A stretch of DNA of 64,000 bases from contig JAXGGA010002818.1 of assembly GCA_038373865.1 (NCBI GenBank), positions 1 through 64,000 on the forward strand. Direction: 5' to 3'. The translations under genes were made by a program, and so were the position numbers. The notes beneath the pieces are model-generated. The model worked only from the letters and a program-made list of their open reading frames with translations. It ran no database searches and was not told the origin of the DNA. The stretch is from Uloborus plumipes (taxonomy: Eukaryota > Arthropoda > Arachnida > Araneae > Uloboridae). Positions 1-13,139 of this stretch are shown piece by piece (within the stretch, counting starts at the first letter, position 1; the number at the start of each line of letters is the position of its first letter).

Positions 1-861
1 TAATTTCTTGCTGTGCTGCAGAACAAAATAGAGTATTAAGCGATACTTAATAGGTATCTCTCCGTGGGCTGATATAGTTTGGCGAGTTTTTCTTGAATAG
101 GTCTTAAATTAGAGTTGCGTGTTAATAGTTTTTTTCTCAGTGCATTTGAAAGATGTGTTTGAAAATATATGGGTTGGTTTCGAATTTTTTTTTAAATCTA
201 TTTACACTAAAAAAAACCTGAATTTTCAGGAAGTTTTTTACTGATTTTAACAGGAAATTTCCGTTTCGTTTCAAAACGTATCTTTTCCTCAAAAATATGG
301 AAATATTCCGTGAATCACCGAGTTGGAGAAATAAAAACGGAACTTTCCCGGTTTTGTGGTTGTTGCGTAATATTAAAAGCTGAGTATCTTCCTATGTATC
401 TATATTCTACTTCTTTCTCCTGAACGCCAATGAACTGAAAGTCGAACCAGGTACCGATAGATTCGTAATTTTTCAGGCTTCATTAGTTTTAATTGACATA
501 AGGTTTGATGAAGGAATTCTGAAGAAATTGAGAAACACCTTAAAATTTTAAGCGATTTCTCCTAAATGATTGAATATGAAATCCATTTTAGAGAACGCGG
601 TTGATATGAAACAGTACTATAATGCTAATGAGAATTTTGAATGAAAACTTAGCAGAATCAAAGATGAAACTCATTAGTGAGCCACGTTCGTAGTATTTTT
701 ACCATGAACAACTTCTAATTTCTTGAAATATAAATTAGTTGAAAAGCCACGGGGCACAGCTATGCGCTAATAAAGGTTTTTGAAGTAACAACTCATATCC
801 ATTATAATGCAAAGGATTTCTCATTTTTTGTTCAAGTTTTGTTATTTTTTGTTCAGAGGTA
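1..861. other. AT-rich stretch, no gene recognised
   Basis: I see no coding similarity, RNA gene or clear repeat here. The last ~150 bases lead into a Helitron-type 3' hairpin and may be the degraded 3' part of such an element. Confidence 0.5.
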
Positions 862-890
862 GCCCGTGCAACGCCGGGCCACCCAGTTAG
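862..890 (+). mobile_element. Helitron-type 3' end relic
   Basis: The sequence holds a CCCGTGCAACGCCGGG hairpin followed by a short tail ending in GTTAG. The same word occurs at 43695-43723, where the tail ends in CTAG as expected for a Helitron 3' end. Here the terminal CTRR is degraded, so this is called as a relic. No matching 5' end was found upstream. Confidence 0.45.
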
Positions 891-1237
891 TTTATTCTTT
901 AAGAACTGACTTCTTTTTATTATTGAGATTCAACAGTTGTAATGGGATGTCGTTGTATACTGTATTAAACGAAAATTGCAGTTCAAAATTATCGTATTAT
1001 TTTACATTATGTAATAAATTCCTTTATTGCTGTTTTGTGGATATGAGTCGTGATTTATACATACAAAAGATAAAATTCACGTTCTTTACAAATATAAAAG
1101 TAATATATTTTATACTATTATTATTGCTAAAGGCTAAACTATATCAAATGCAGGTGTATTCTAGTGTTTCAGCTGTTTGTATGTAACTCCGAATAAAAGA
1201 TAAAATTCACGTTATTCGCAAGTGTAAAAGTGATGTA

Positions 1238-2525
1238 CCGTAAAATGGGGTGTATAGGAACAGCGGGGTCAATCGGAACAAAACTTCCCGACCGTATAAA
1301 GAAATTCTTCAGAAAAAACTATTGAATATTTTTCGCCATGGTTTTTTTTTTAGAAAGGTAAGATCATAGGAAGTAGGAAAAAATTACTTTTGTCAATCTG
1401 GCAATGCTACTAGCTTCTAAGGAGGGCTGCACGTAGAATGCTAGAAAACATCACATTTTTATAGACTGCAAAATTTCACATGCAAGAACAAACCTTCTTA
1501 TATTTAAAAGCTAAGAGTGGTATGTTTCAATTATACGTGTATCTGAACAACATAATACCACATTAGAATTTACATTTTTTATAAATTGTGTCATAAAAAT
1601 GAAGAATTCTGAAAAATGCCAAGGAAAAAAAATTGCGGGGTTAATCGGAACACTTCGTTCTGTTGTTCCAATTCAAACTAATTTGAAGGAAACTGTTTGA
1701 AAAATCAAGATTCTAACCCCAATTCTTCTAATCAAGACAAGGACAAGGATTTATTACTGTTTATATTTTCTCGTGAGCAACTAGATCTTGGAATGACAAA
1801 CAGTTGCAGATTTCAAAAGATTTTTTCTCCAGGAGACTTCTTTTTACTTAAAATGCGAGGGGGAAAGTCAAATAACTTTATGTAGTAAAAGTCCGGCACA
1901 CAGACAGTGATAAATAAGCAAAAAAATCTTTCTGGACAATCCCCGAACCCAGAGATTTCAAGAAACTAAAGAAAAGGCATAGTTCATCCCAGGAGATGTT
2001 ATGAAAAAACTTAAGCCAAGTCACAATTGCTAGCTTTAAGGACTAGTACATATTTGTGAACGACATGAGTGTTTTCAATTCATGTTAAAGCTTTGTATTT
2101 CAATTCAAAAGCATTTTTTAAAATTACTTTTCATTTTTCATAAGTTCAAAATTATTTTGAATTTTGACAAATTATAAACGTTTACTGGTATGAAAATAAT
2201 GCATTTATTTGACAGTAATTATCTGTTCTTATTCTCTCCCATCAATATTACTCATGTTTGTGAGACCTATTACAGGTTAAACTGAAAAAAATAAAAATTT
2301 TAACATGTGTTTCGATTGACCCCTATCAGCGGGGTGATTCGGAACACCCATAATTTCCTATATATTTTAATAATAACTGTTCAAAATGTTTCGTCTTTGC
2401 TTGGAATATCAAAAGTAAAGCAAGACCGAAGTTTTTACCCAAAAAAGCAAATTAAAAAAAAATCTTTTAACTGCTTTTTTTTACAATTAAAGCTGAAAAG
2501 TGTTCCGATTCACCCCATTTTACGG
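1238..2525. mobile_element. Pogo-like non-autonomous transposon, copy 1
   Basis: The element starts CCGTAAAATGGGGTG and ends with its near-complement CACCCCATTTTACGG. It is flanked by a TA duplication at 1236-1237 and 2526-2527. A second copy of similar length lies at 54508-55803 in the same orientation. The word GGGGTNAATCGGAACA and variants recur internally near 1263, 1636, 2312 and 2505. TA duplication, these ends and the protein relic inside point to the pogo branch of Tc1/mariner. It is inserted in dispersed repeat A. Confidence 0.8.
1697..2040 (+). pseudogene. Pogo-type transposase C-terminal relic, copy 1
   Basis: A short open stretch of 62 codons contains FSPGDFFLLKMRGGKS, matching the stretch at 54970-55308 in the second copy. 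The pattern PGDFxLxKxxGGKS followed by a YIAK-like strand resembles the C-terminal tail of arthropod pogo-type transposases; that assignment is from memory of the family and is not proven. In this copy the frame breaks near 1880 after a GGGGGAAAG stretch, and the downstream part (IPxTQxF, KKLKPSHN-like) is out of frame. There is no DDE catalytic core, so it cannot encode an active transposase. Confidence 0.5.
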
Positions 2526-2648
2526 TATTTAATAATATTATTAATGCTAAAGGCTGAACTATATTACGTGTTGATGCATTATAAGTGCATGTAAACAAAG
2601 CAGATATTAAATAGTTTTGAAACTTGACTCTAAAAGCGTATTTTTTAG

Positions 2649-3842
2649 TTTTTTTTTGAAACTATATTTAGGATTATTTTCTAATACAAGAAAAATGAAC
2701 AGTGCTATTCACAAAATAAGTTTTTATTGTGTTTTAAATATCGAAGCAAAATGAGAAATATGTCATTTCCTTCAATCCATTATGCTTTTAAAATGAATAA
2801 ATGTTTTTTTCCTTGATTCTCAGGAGTTAATTATAATACATTCTAAAAATAAATTAAAGTAATCCAACGTTATATCGCACGGTTTTACTTTAATTTACTA
2901 TTCAGCTCAAAGGTATTAATTTAATATTCTAAAAGTGCTTCGGAAAAGAGATTTATTTTTATTTAATTTCATTTTTGATCGTTTTTGGGGGAAGTGAAAA
3001 AAAAAAAGATGTTGTAAAGTAGAATAATCTGGTATTACTTTTACAATTTGAAATGGGTAGGAGCAGTGTTTTTTTTTATAAATATTGTGCTTGGTAGCTT
3101 TTTCTCCTTTTCATTTTCCAGGTACAGTAAAGCATCGGTTGCGCGTCTTTCAGAAGACGTATAGTTGAAACATTACTTTTTATTCTTAAACTAGTTAAAC
3201 CCCGGTAATACAATTTTATTCAAACATATGTTATGAAGTTTTTAATGAAACTAGGAAAACTTGTTGTGTAATAATTCTATACTAATATAATTGAATTTTC
3301 AAACAATATATGAATTATATTATGCGGCTATATATATGAGCATGCTAATATTTAACTAAAAAAATGTTTTACGCCGCTGCTTGCGTTTGAGGATTTATTA
3401 TCATGAATTAGATGAATTCTTGAAATGATTTTTCACTTGAGAAACAAAATGAGTTTAAAGTTCATAATACAGTTTATTGCGTTCGGAAAGCAAGGTGATG
3501 TTATGATCTTCTTCTTCTGTATCACTTAGTCAAACAATGCAGATCATCAACCCTTTCTGTATCCTTCAATTAGCTTTTCGTACTTGATTGATTTTTATCC
3601 CTATGCAGAAACTGTGAAAGATGGTCAAAGAGAAAAGTTTTGAGTTTTCGAAAGGTGACAATAAAGTATAACCGATACTTTGCGATGTGCAAACGATGAC
3701 CCTTTACACTAAAAGGAATGAAAATGAATTGGAATTTTATAGAATCGACGTACAAATGTAAAAGACGTACAGTCGAGTGGACGTATGAACGATTCTTTTT
3801 ACTGTACATCAAATAATCTTTAAATTAGCTTAAAAACCCAAA
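2649..3842. other. AT-rich stretch, no gene recognised
   Basis: Nothing recognisable. A small perfect hairpin CGTCTTTCAGAAGACG sits near 3146. The open frame on the minus strand around 3570-3812 has no family resemblance that I can see and no supporting signals. Confidence 0.45.
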
Positions 3843-4465
3843 CAATACGCTTTTAGATGCTCTTATAATAAATACATCAACACGTAATGTATAAGTAATA
3901 TAGTTTAGCCTTTAATATAGTATTAAATATATTACATTTATATTTGTAAAGAACGCGTGTTTTATCTTTTATTCAGAGTAGAGCCGCTAAATAGCGAATT
4001 TTAAAGAACTAAACTGTAAAATTGCCAATTTTACAGCAATAAACTAAAATTGCCAATTTTACAGCAATAAACTAAAATTGCCAATTTTACAGCAATAAAC
4101 TAAAATTGCTATTTTACAGTTTATCACAGTGCATTTTACAGTTTTAAGCTGGAAACTGCTGTCAGTATTATACTGTTGTTTTTACAGTATAGTACAGCTA
4201 AATTTTAAGGCAATAAACTGTAAAATTGCTAATTTTTCAGTAGGAAACTGCAAAGTTGCTTTTTTTATAGTTTATTACAGAGTTACATACAAACAACTGA
4301 AACCCTTATAATACACGTACATCAATACGTAATATAGTTTAGCCTTTAGTATTAATAATAGTATTAAATATATTACTTATATATTTGTAAAGAACGTGAA
4401 TTTTATCTTTTATTCAGAGTTACATATAAACCCACAAGTGAAACTAATAAAAGCGTATTAAAAAG
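3843..4465 (+). repeat. Dispersed repeat family A, copy 2 (expanded)
   Basis: It is bounded by AATACGCTTTTA on the left and AAAAGCGTATTAAAAAG on the right, the inverted ends of family A. It is longer than the other copies because it carries a CACTG-MITE-like block (3985-4272) in its middle, and because the segment around TATAGTTTAGCCTTTA is present on both sides of that block. Confidence 0.75.
3985..4272. repeat. Body of a CACTG-type MITE (tandem CTGTAAAATTGC units)
   Basis: Repeated units of the form AAACTGTAAAATTGCCAATT and TTTTACAGCAATAAA, direct and inverted, match the internal part of the MITEs at 10984-11560, 46407-46696, 47670-47834 and 48330-48707. The terminal CACTG sequences are not recognisable here. 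It lies inside dispersed repeat A. Confidence 0.65.
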
Positions 4466-7400
4466 AACTGTTGCAATCAAAATATATTTTGTACTACTTT
4501 TATTTTTAATATCGCGATCAAAATTTATTTCTGAGCTAAGCATTTATGTGATCAATATTTGCTTTATTTTTCAAATATGGTGAAATCAATGTCGCACGAC
4601 AAGCGTCATTTTATTAGTTAAAATTCTATCTAAATCAAAGAAGTTCTTAATTGAAAGGAAAATGTTATTATTGTTCAAAAAATAGTAATGATAATTAATC
4701 AAAGAAAATAAATAAACAGTGCAAAATATCGAACAAGTAGCTTCAAAAGATTCGCACCGCGTTACATTTGGAAATTATTACTAGTTTTTCAGCTTTCTAT
4801 TTATAACAATTGATAATCAGATATCTGTCAGAAAACTGCATCCAGGCAAATTGCTTTGTGATAAATTGGATTCAATTAAAAACGATCGAAATCAATATAC
4901 TTCTTTTCATCATTCGTGACGAAATATTTCTAAAAAAATCAGTAAAAAACTTTGAATTAAAATTGAGACAAAAAAAAAAAAAATCTACAATTGTAAGTAA
5001 AAGATTTTTAGACCCTCCAATTAAATTTACTTCAAAAGAAAAAAATAACACAACCTTTAAGCTCACCTTTTACTTTCAATCTCAAGTTGAAACATTACAA
5101 AATGAAAGATTTATTCTCCGGTCTTTGATGTTAATTTGATTTGTCTTTCGAATTTTAAGTCGAAGCACTTTATGTTTGATTTCGAAATGCTCAGTACTTA
5201 AGAAAACAAATTGATTTCGAGAACCTTTCTTGTGTGTTACAAGTAAAAATATGAGTAAATAACTTAAATATGATTTGATGCTAAACGTAAACAATATTTT
5301 CAATGCAGCACAAACTGTGTGTTTAATATTTCATAATATAAATAACTAATGATGTCAAGTTTTAAAGAACTTCAATTTGTTTTGTAATAAATTATTCTGT
5401 AAACTATTTTTACTTAACACCTATGTGCTTCGTTTAAGATGATCTATTACAGTATTTACGTCCGAATAGTACGAAATAGAATACATTGTTTACCTTGTAT
5501 TTCAGTTCAAAGCATTTTGAAATAATTAGCAATGTGCTTGAATACTACTTCGAAAATTTTATTAAATCAAATATTTTCTATTACGAGTAAATGAGATAAC
5601 ATAGTTTTCCTACTCTAAGTTTATTATACATTTTGATTAAAGAGATACAAGTTAAAGATTTTATTTTCGTTTTCCTTGAACTGCTTTTCGTAAAATGTAG
5701 CACATAAGATAGTTCAAATTTATAATTCTACTCTTTAAAGTAGAACTAGAATTTTTTCGGCTTATGAATTTTCAGCAATTTAGATACACTAATTCTAGGC
5801 TCAGAAGAAAACTACAATACTTAAAAAAATAAACCCTGTTGTGGAAAATAATCTTTAAGTAAAAAAAAAAAAGTAATAACTCAGGATTTTGAGCAGGGCC
5901 TTGCAGTATTTCCTCCCGGTAAAAACAGAATTTTGGTTCAAGTTTTGTTTGAATCCATCAAAAGGTATGGGATTATTAAGCATTCAAACAATCATAGATA
6001 TTTAGGTTAAAATATTACATGAAAATGATGCCCTAATTTAACATTCCTATTCCAGATAATGTTTGGAAAACTTGGAAATCTATTCAGAATTTATAAACAT
6101 ATTCTTCACATATCACATTTAAAATATTGAATTATCCTTTTTTATTTGAAAAATAACAAATTAAAGCATTGACTAATGAATGTTAATCGTTGAGTTTGCA
6201 AAGATGTACTGTATAACATATACTTGACCTCCAGAGGCAAAAAGAAGTTTCATTAACGTTACTTAATTTAGTATAACTATTGCTGAAGTGAACATTAAAA
6301 ATTTTTCGTGCACAATACTCATCAATTTATAATGATTGTAGCAACAGTATAAATGAAACACATAAAGAGGGAAAAAGGAAAAGTATCCTTCAAAAATAAA
6401 TCCAACGTAAAATTGTTAATAATTTGATAGAAATTATAAGCATACATGCCAGTTTAGGACATATTAGTTAATTACAAACAATAAAAACCAAGTATAATTT
6501 CATCGTTCTACATAAATTTAGAAAGAAAAAAATTGAACGTTTATTCTTTTTGTTTCTAAAAGAGCTTTTATTTTGTTAATTTTAAGATTCGTTTCGAACT
6601 TAAAAATGAACTTCTAATTGCATTAACTAGTATAAAAGCCACGAATATGAATAAAATACACACGTATGAAAGTTTTTTGAGTAATAACTGCTGTTCACTC
6701 ACTCATTAATTGCTTTTAGGCAGTTTTCAATGAATAACGTTTGGAATATTTTTCCTAATGATGTCTCATCTATCAAAAAGCGTAGAATAAATTAGAAAAA
6801 AAAGTGTCAAAAATATGTTTTTCTTCCTGTAAAAACAAAGAGTCATCTAATTTTCTTCGGTTATGCTACAAATGTCTTTATTTAATGTTTAATTTAATTT
6901 GGGCTTATTTTTATTAAACATTTCCACCATAACAATGTTCCAAGTTATTTTTTACTATGATAAAAAGTTAAAACGAATTGGAAAGTAAACAAACTGCTTT
7001 GCAGTTTCAAAAATTTTTGGAAAATTAATTTTCTTCTTGAAGTTGAATAATTACATGATTTGGGGGAAAAAAACCTGTGGGCAGCTTTAAAAAGTTTTCC
7101 TCGTTTAAAAAGTTTTTTAAGCTTGTTTAAATATTAGCTCTTTGATTTGCAGCTGACTTGATAATGTGAATTATATGATGAATAAATAAAATTGTTTGAT
7201 AAGCTTAATGCAGGCTTTTATGTTTACAAAATAATAAATGTTCGCAGGAGAAAAAATACAAGTCTTATTAAAAGAAAAGAGGGAGAGATGGAGAAGAAAA
7301 AGAAAACACACAAAGAAAAAAAAATGGATACTTTAGCCTAAGAAAAAAAAAAAAACTTCTAAACCATGAAGTTTGATTATAAATAAAGAAAATAATAGTT

Positions 7401-7557
7401 GATATTTTACAACAGTTGTGTTTGAATAGCCTTCCTGGTTAAGCTGATTGGTTGATCTCAGGTTGGCTAATGACGTCGATGGTTAGTGTTCGTAGAATAT
7501 TTTTCACACACGTTCGGCTAACCGGTGACGTCATCAAAACGCTTCAGGTTAGTGCTT
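4466..7557. other. Long AT-rich stretch, no gene recognised
   Basis: Overlapping open frames on both strands at 4810-5303 are low-complexity K/N/F/L-rich and show no domain. Short A-runs occur near 4971, 5862 and 7342. Around 7440-7560 there are TGACGTC palindromes (7470 and 7527) in a slightly more GC-rich patch leading into the SINE-like trace. I found no repeat ends or coding similarity. Confidence 0.45.
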
Positions 7558-7612
7558 GGTGCAGTGGTGAGCCCGAGTAAGCGGATCGTGTGTTCGAACA
7601 AGAATTCTATTT
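7558..7612 (+). repeat. Possible tRNA-derived SINE trace
   Basis: TTGGTGCAGTGG resembles a polymerase III A box and TGTTCGAACAAG, about 30 bases on, resembles a B box, the arrangement seen in tRNA heads of SINEs. No cloverleaf can be closed, no tail or target duplication is visible, and no second copy occurs in the window. This is a weak call. Confidence 0.25.
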
Positions 7613-7839
7613 GAAACCGATAAAATTCAAAATTCAAAATCTTTCATTGCAAAGACAAAACTTTCTATACCTTTTTATCGAAAACAATTAATAACGTTTA
7701 AAGTAATGCAATTTAAGCATTTTCTTCATTAACTTCTTGAACCCATGAATGGTTTTAGTTATTAATTATTATGGTTCGTTATTTAATACAAAGGTTTAGG
7801 CTAATGAAATCTTAATGTATTATCGTACTTAATTGCCAT

Positions 7840-8082
7840 TTAACCCTCTATGCCCCGTCAGAAGTACCGCTTATATTAATTTAGTATTATGAATCCTAAA
7901 TGTATGGAATCATGCTGGTACTTGAAAGTACCACTCGTTGTACTTTGCAGAGAGGTCGACAGATGGTACCTGCGATAGGAAACAGTTTTCTTGGGGGCCT
8001 TAGACCCTACTGATTGTCAAAATTCTTACACACGGTATATATGTTGTTTGATGGATTTTCAACTAAAAAATACAAAAAATCA
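7840..8082 (+). mobile_element. Truncated piggyBac-like MITE
   Basis: It starts TTAACCCTCTATGCCCCGTC and is colinear over about 220 bases with the complete element at 9305-9607, sharing TTAGTATTATGAATCC and CAGATGGTACCTGCGAT. TTAA followed by CCCTxTATGC is typical of piggyBac ends. The right end is missing; the match stops near 8082 at a GGGACGCGGGAGCGTCCC palindrome. Confidence 0.6.
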
Positions 8083-9127
8083 CGGGACGCGGGAGCGTCC
8101 CGCCCCGCCAAGAAAACCAAATACAAGCCGCCAAGAAATTTCCGTCGCCAAGAAAAATGTAAAAGAGCGACCAAGGACTGTTTACGCGAGTAACCAAACC
8201 GGGGTTTTCACCCCTCTGTATCTCAGCCCCATAAAGATCCTTAGAGTTCATTTTTGGTATACTCAATCCCCAGCGGCCCCTGACGGCACATACTAAAGCA
8301 AAACATCCAGGACCCTCAGGGGGAGGGGTGATATATGTTATAAAATCGCTATTTTTCGCACTTTTTAAAAATTGTTTGACAGGTGTCCAGACTAAACGGT
8401 AACTCGGATTGAGCTCTGCTTTTGCACCCACATTTATTTTGTCCCAAAGCTCGGCATAGGGGGTTTTTCGACCCCCCACCGCCTACCCTCTCGTTCTTAT
8501 TTTCCGTATCTTTTCTCCCCGGGGGTCTTTAGTGTTGATTTTTGGTATGAATATTCTCGATGAGACATTGAGGACATTTTCCCAAAATTTACCCCCCGGG
8601 GTCATCGCACCCCGGAGTTAATGCTTAAAATCGGTCCGATTTCTATCTACTAGCTCTGTTCAACATCTGAGCATTTATGTTTTCATTGTTGGGCCATGAG
8701 GAAAGAAAACTCAATGATTTATAATTTCATCTGTTGCCAGTTTCTATTTGTTAACAAATAAAATATTTGTAATTGATTTTATTGCATAAGGCTTTTAAAA
8801 AGGATCTTCAATTTAGTTCATTTTAATATGAGATCGGCAGTAAGGGTTGGGGTTTTTTTTTAAACTTTTAATTTAATCGTAGTATTGTTAGCAACTAGCT
8901 TTGTTTTGCGTCGGTTCGGGTGGTACATTGTGATTGATTTCAAATTTATCCTAGACTGAAGAAGATCCTTGAACTTTTGCACCAAATGCATGCCGCCAAG
9001 AAAACCACATATGTCGGACCGCCAAGAAAAATGTTGAAGGGAAAAAAAAAAAAAACATGCAAAGTAAATTTTGAAGAGAAAAAAAAACAGGCAAAGAAAT
9101 AATATTAATGCAAAAACATGTGATATT
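8083..9127. other. Unassigned stretch with repeated GCCGCCAAGAAAA words
   Basis: The word CCGCCAAGAAAA and close variants recur near 8104, 8128, 8145, 8993 and 9020 and again at the start of the hairpin repeat at 9161. G/C runs (CCCCGGGGGTC near 8517, ACCCCCCGGGGTC near 8590) also occur. The open frame at 8063-8479 (minus) crosses these repeats and is not convincing as a gene. I do not recognise the parent element. Confidence 0.4.
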
Positions 9128-9800
9128 TCCCCAAAAGCAACAGTGTTGTAAAAAAAATCCCCCGCCAAGAAAACCTTAAATACTCAGCCATAAAAAGTTA
9201 TGATATCGAGTTTTCCCGCCAAGTTTGTGCCAAACTACAACTAACCTGTATGTATAGTTCTTTTAAATTGTTTTCAGTCCTGCCAGGCGGGAAGTTTTTA
9301 CTCATTAACCCTTTATGCACTGACGGTACTCAGAAGTCCTGCTTTTATTAAATTAGTATTATGAATCCAAAATGGCTGTAATCATGCTGAAACTTTTAAG
9401 TACCACTCCTTGTACTTTGCTGAAAGCGCAACAGATGGTACCTGCGATCGGAAACAGTTTTCTTGGGGGCCCTAAGGCATAGGGGTCCTTAGACCCCCAA
9501 AATTTTCAAAAAAATTTTACTTGATAAATATGTTTATTTTCAACTAAAAAAACCAAAAAAATATATAAAAAATCATTAATAACTTAATTCAGTACATAAA
9601 GCGTTAAGCAACCACCTCACAAGACAAAGCTTCCCACCTGGCAAAACTGAAAACAATTTAAAAGAACTATACATACAGGTTAGTTGTAGTTTGGCACAAA
9701 CTTGGCGGGAAAACTCGATATCATAACTTTTTATGGCTGAGTATTTAAGGTTTTCTTGGCGGGGGATTTTTTTACAGCACTGTTGTTTTTGGGGAGATAT
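9128..9800. repeat. Hairpin (inverted) repeat with ~170-bp arms
   Basis: The left arm (about 9128-9295) and right arm (about 9630-9800) are near-perfect complements, sharing AACCTGTATGTATAGTTC, TATGATATCGAGTTTTCCCG and CCCGCCAAGAAAACCTTAAA. The loop holds a TTAA-flanked piggyBac-like MITE (9309-9603), so before that insertion the arms were much closer, giving a nearly uninterrupted hairpin. Confidence 0.85.
9305..9607. mobile_element. piggyBac-like MITE with TTAA duplication
   Basis: TTAA at 9305-9308 is followed by CCCTTTATGCACTGA; the right end is TCAGTACATAAAGCG followed by TTAA at 9604-9607. The ends are imperfect inverted repeats and the duplication is the diagnostic TTAA. The interior is non-coding and contains TAGGGGTCCTTAGACCCCCA, itself palindromic. 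The relative at 7840 has lost its right end. Confidence 0.75.
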
Positions 9801-9883
9801 ATATTACTAAATTAATTTGGGACATAAAGGTTAAGGTAGCCAGCGGAGTGTTTTTAAACGTACTTATTTATTAGTAAACTCTT

Positions 9884-10009
9884 GTTATTATTATTATTAT
9901 TATTGTCATCATCATCATCGTAATAATAATAATAATAGTAATAATAATAATATAATTATTATAGAAAAATAATAAATTATTATTATTATTATTATTATTA
10001 TTATTGTTG

Positions 10010-10065
<56 letters not shown>

Positions 10066-10110
10066 GTTGTTGTTGTTGTTGTTGTTGTTGTTATTATTGT
10101 TATTATTATT
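9884..10110. repeat. Imperfect (TTA/TTG)n microsatellite
   Basis: Runs of TTA interrupted by TTG and ATC variants. The 86-codon asparagine-rich open frame across it on the minus strand is an artefact of the triplet repeat. Confidence 0.95.
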
Positions 10111-10844
10111 TTGAGTCCAATGCGTGTACAAAGATTAGCGTGCTAATTTAAGACTCATTTCATCAAACTAAATTCAAAACTATTAATCTGTTCCTACACC
10201 AACTTTATGAAAAATATCGAGAATAATTTACTCATAATAACAGTTTTAAAAGAACAAGCAGAAATTTCGTGAGCCGTAAGAGCAGGGAAAAAATGAAATG
10301 TTAAACTATGTGTTAAAAACAATACATATTCATCGATAAAGTGAAAACAAACTCTAAGCTGTTTTCTGCTGAAGTTTAATTTTGGAGGAAAAATAATATA
10401 AATGTTTAGCTTTTGGAGAGACTAATTAAATCTTAAAAAAGGAAATATTTATCTATCATTATCTGGCCTAGTTTTAATATTCCTAATAATTGATTTTGAA
10501 GAGACTATAAATATATTTTTGAAGAGATTATAATTTACATATTTGTTAACAAACATGGTTTTAAAATTCAGTCATCCAGGCAATATTTTCAGTTTCTTCA
10601 AAATTTTAATGATAATTTGAAGAAAAAGGAAATACCGTACCAGCCAAAAGTATTGTCTGAGAAAGGCATTAGTTTTTCAAGAATTAAACAAAGGAGAAAA
10701 AAATAACATGAGTTATTTTTCGACTTAAGTGATTATTCTTTATTAAATATAATAAATTATTTTAAGAAAAGGCCTGTGGTTCAAACTCTCACAATATCAG
10801 TCCCTAAAAATTTGTCATTTTCTGTAAATTTCACGGTTACACAA

Positions 10845-11757
10845 AACTCTCTTCAAAAGTATAGTTACCTATCTTCATAGAAGACAAATCGGGAATTAAT
10901 TTTTCGAAATCAAAAACTTCGTTTTGCGTGCATTAATAACGAATCCCATCTCCTTTGCCACACTCTCTAGCGTTATAAAAGCGCACTGTAAAAAATGAAT
11001 GTTGTTTTTACAGTATAATACAGCTACTATCTAAAATTTTTCGTGCGACCTCCGCAGCATCTGCGCACGCGCCAAGGAAATGCAACGAGGGAGTAGCAAG
11101 CGAACAAAAGCTGAAAGCATCGGGAAGTGCACAATGCACATCCTAAACCTATCTCTCCTTTTTCAAGTGGAAGTATTCATGGCTGCCAGGCGCACAATTT
11201 GCAAACAGACAGTAATATGCAGTTCATAGTAATAAACTGTAAAAATTGCTACTTTTACAGTACTAAACTGTTAAATAGCTAGTTTTACAGCAATAAACGA
11301 TAAAATTGCTAGTTTAACAGTTTATTACCGTGCATTTTAGTTTTAAGTTGGAACCTCTGCTGCCAGTATTATACGTACTGTTGTTTTTACAGTATAACAC
11401 AGCTAAATTTTATGGAAATGAACTGGAAAATTGCTAACTTTACTGTAAGAAACTGAAAATTGCAAGTTTTACTGTTTATTACTGTTCATTTTACAGTTTT
11501 AAATTGGAACCTCGGTTGCCAGTATTATACTGTAAAAACAACAGTTCATTTTTTGCAGTGCGTTGATATCAGAACTTTTTGATCTTCTTCCAATGATATC
11601 GACATCATCAGCAAAAGCAAGAAGTTGGGCAGTTTGCGAAATAATACCACCTTTGCTTAAACTAGTCTCTAATGGCCTTTTCTAAAGTCATGTCGAACAG
11701 TAGGCAAGAAATTTAGTCATCACGTCGAAGACCTCGTTCTAAAAACAGGGTCTAAAA
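10845..11757 (-). pseudogene. Non-LTR reverse transcriptase fragment, split by a MITE
   Basis: Read on the minus strand from about 11736, the conceptual fragments are GLRRDD*ISCLLFDMTLEKA (family GLRQGDxLSCLLFNxALEKxI), then AQLLAFADDVDIIGRR with the FADD catalytic box. After the MITE at 10984-11560 comes AFITLESVAKEMGFVINARK, the usual motif D region, and a frameshifted IGNYTFEE. These are motifs B to D of a LINE-type reverse transcriptase. It has in-frame stops at 'GLRRDD*' and after AIRD, and frameshifts. Only about 110 residues remain, with no endonuclease domain. The clade could not be set from so little sequence. Confidence 0.8.
10984..11560. mobile_element. CACTG-ended MITE inserted in reverse transcriptase relic
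   Basis: It starts CACTGTAAAAAATGAATGTTG and ends with the complement ATTTTTTGCAGTG. A CG dinucleotide is duplicated at 10982-10983 and 11561-11562. Removing the element and one CG restores the reading frame ...SSDIN-AFITLE..., which fixes the boundaries. The interior is mostly AACTGTAAAATTGC-type units in both directions plus a ~190-bp non-repetitive stretch (11040-11225). CACTG ends and a 2-bp duplication suggest the CACTA/Mirage/Chapaev group; this is an inference. Confidence 0.85.
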
Positions 11758-11760
11758 GAC

Positions 11761-13139
<1,379 letters not shown>

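Larger units (their letters stand above)
1060..2648 (-). repeat. Dispersed repeat family A, copy 1, split by a pogo-like insertion
   Basis: The two halves (1060-1235 and 2528-2648) match a repeat seen again at 3843-4465, 21062-21452, 25530-25816 and 61996-62311. Shared words are GAATAAAAGATAAAATTCACG, AGGCTAAACTATAT and a terminal CTAAAAGCGTATTTTT. Several copies carry inverted ends (AATACGCTTTTA and its complement), so the family resembles a MITE, but its true ends are uncertain. This copy carries a partial tandem duplication and is interrupted by the element at 1238-2525. Confidence 0.7.

Noticed and set aside
3985..4272. CTGTAAAATTGC repeats as a CRISPR or satellite
   Set aside because: Units are palindromic and occur inside elements with CACTG ends elsewhere in the window; MITE body is the better explanation.
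7558..7612. Functional tRNA gene
   Set aside because: A- and B-box-like words only; acceptor and anticodon stems do not close.
8063..8479. 138-codon minus-strand frame
   Set aside because: Runs through repeated GCCGCCAAGAAAA words and the MITE edge; no domain.
9871..10131. Poly-asparagine open frame
   Set aside because: Product of a TTA/TTG microsatellite; likewise the frames at 12941-13171 and 43996-44358.
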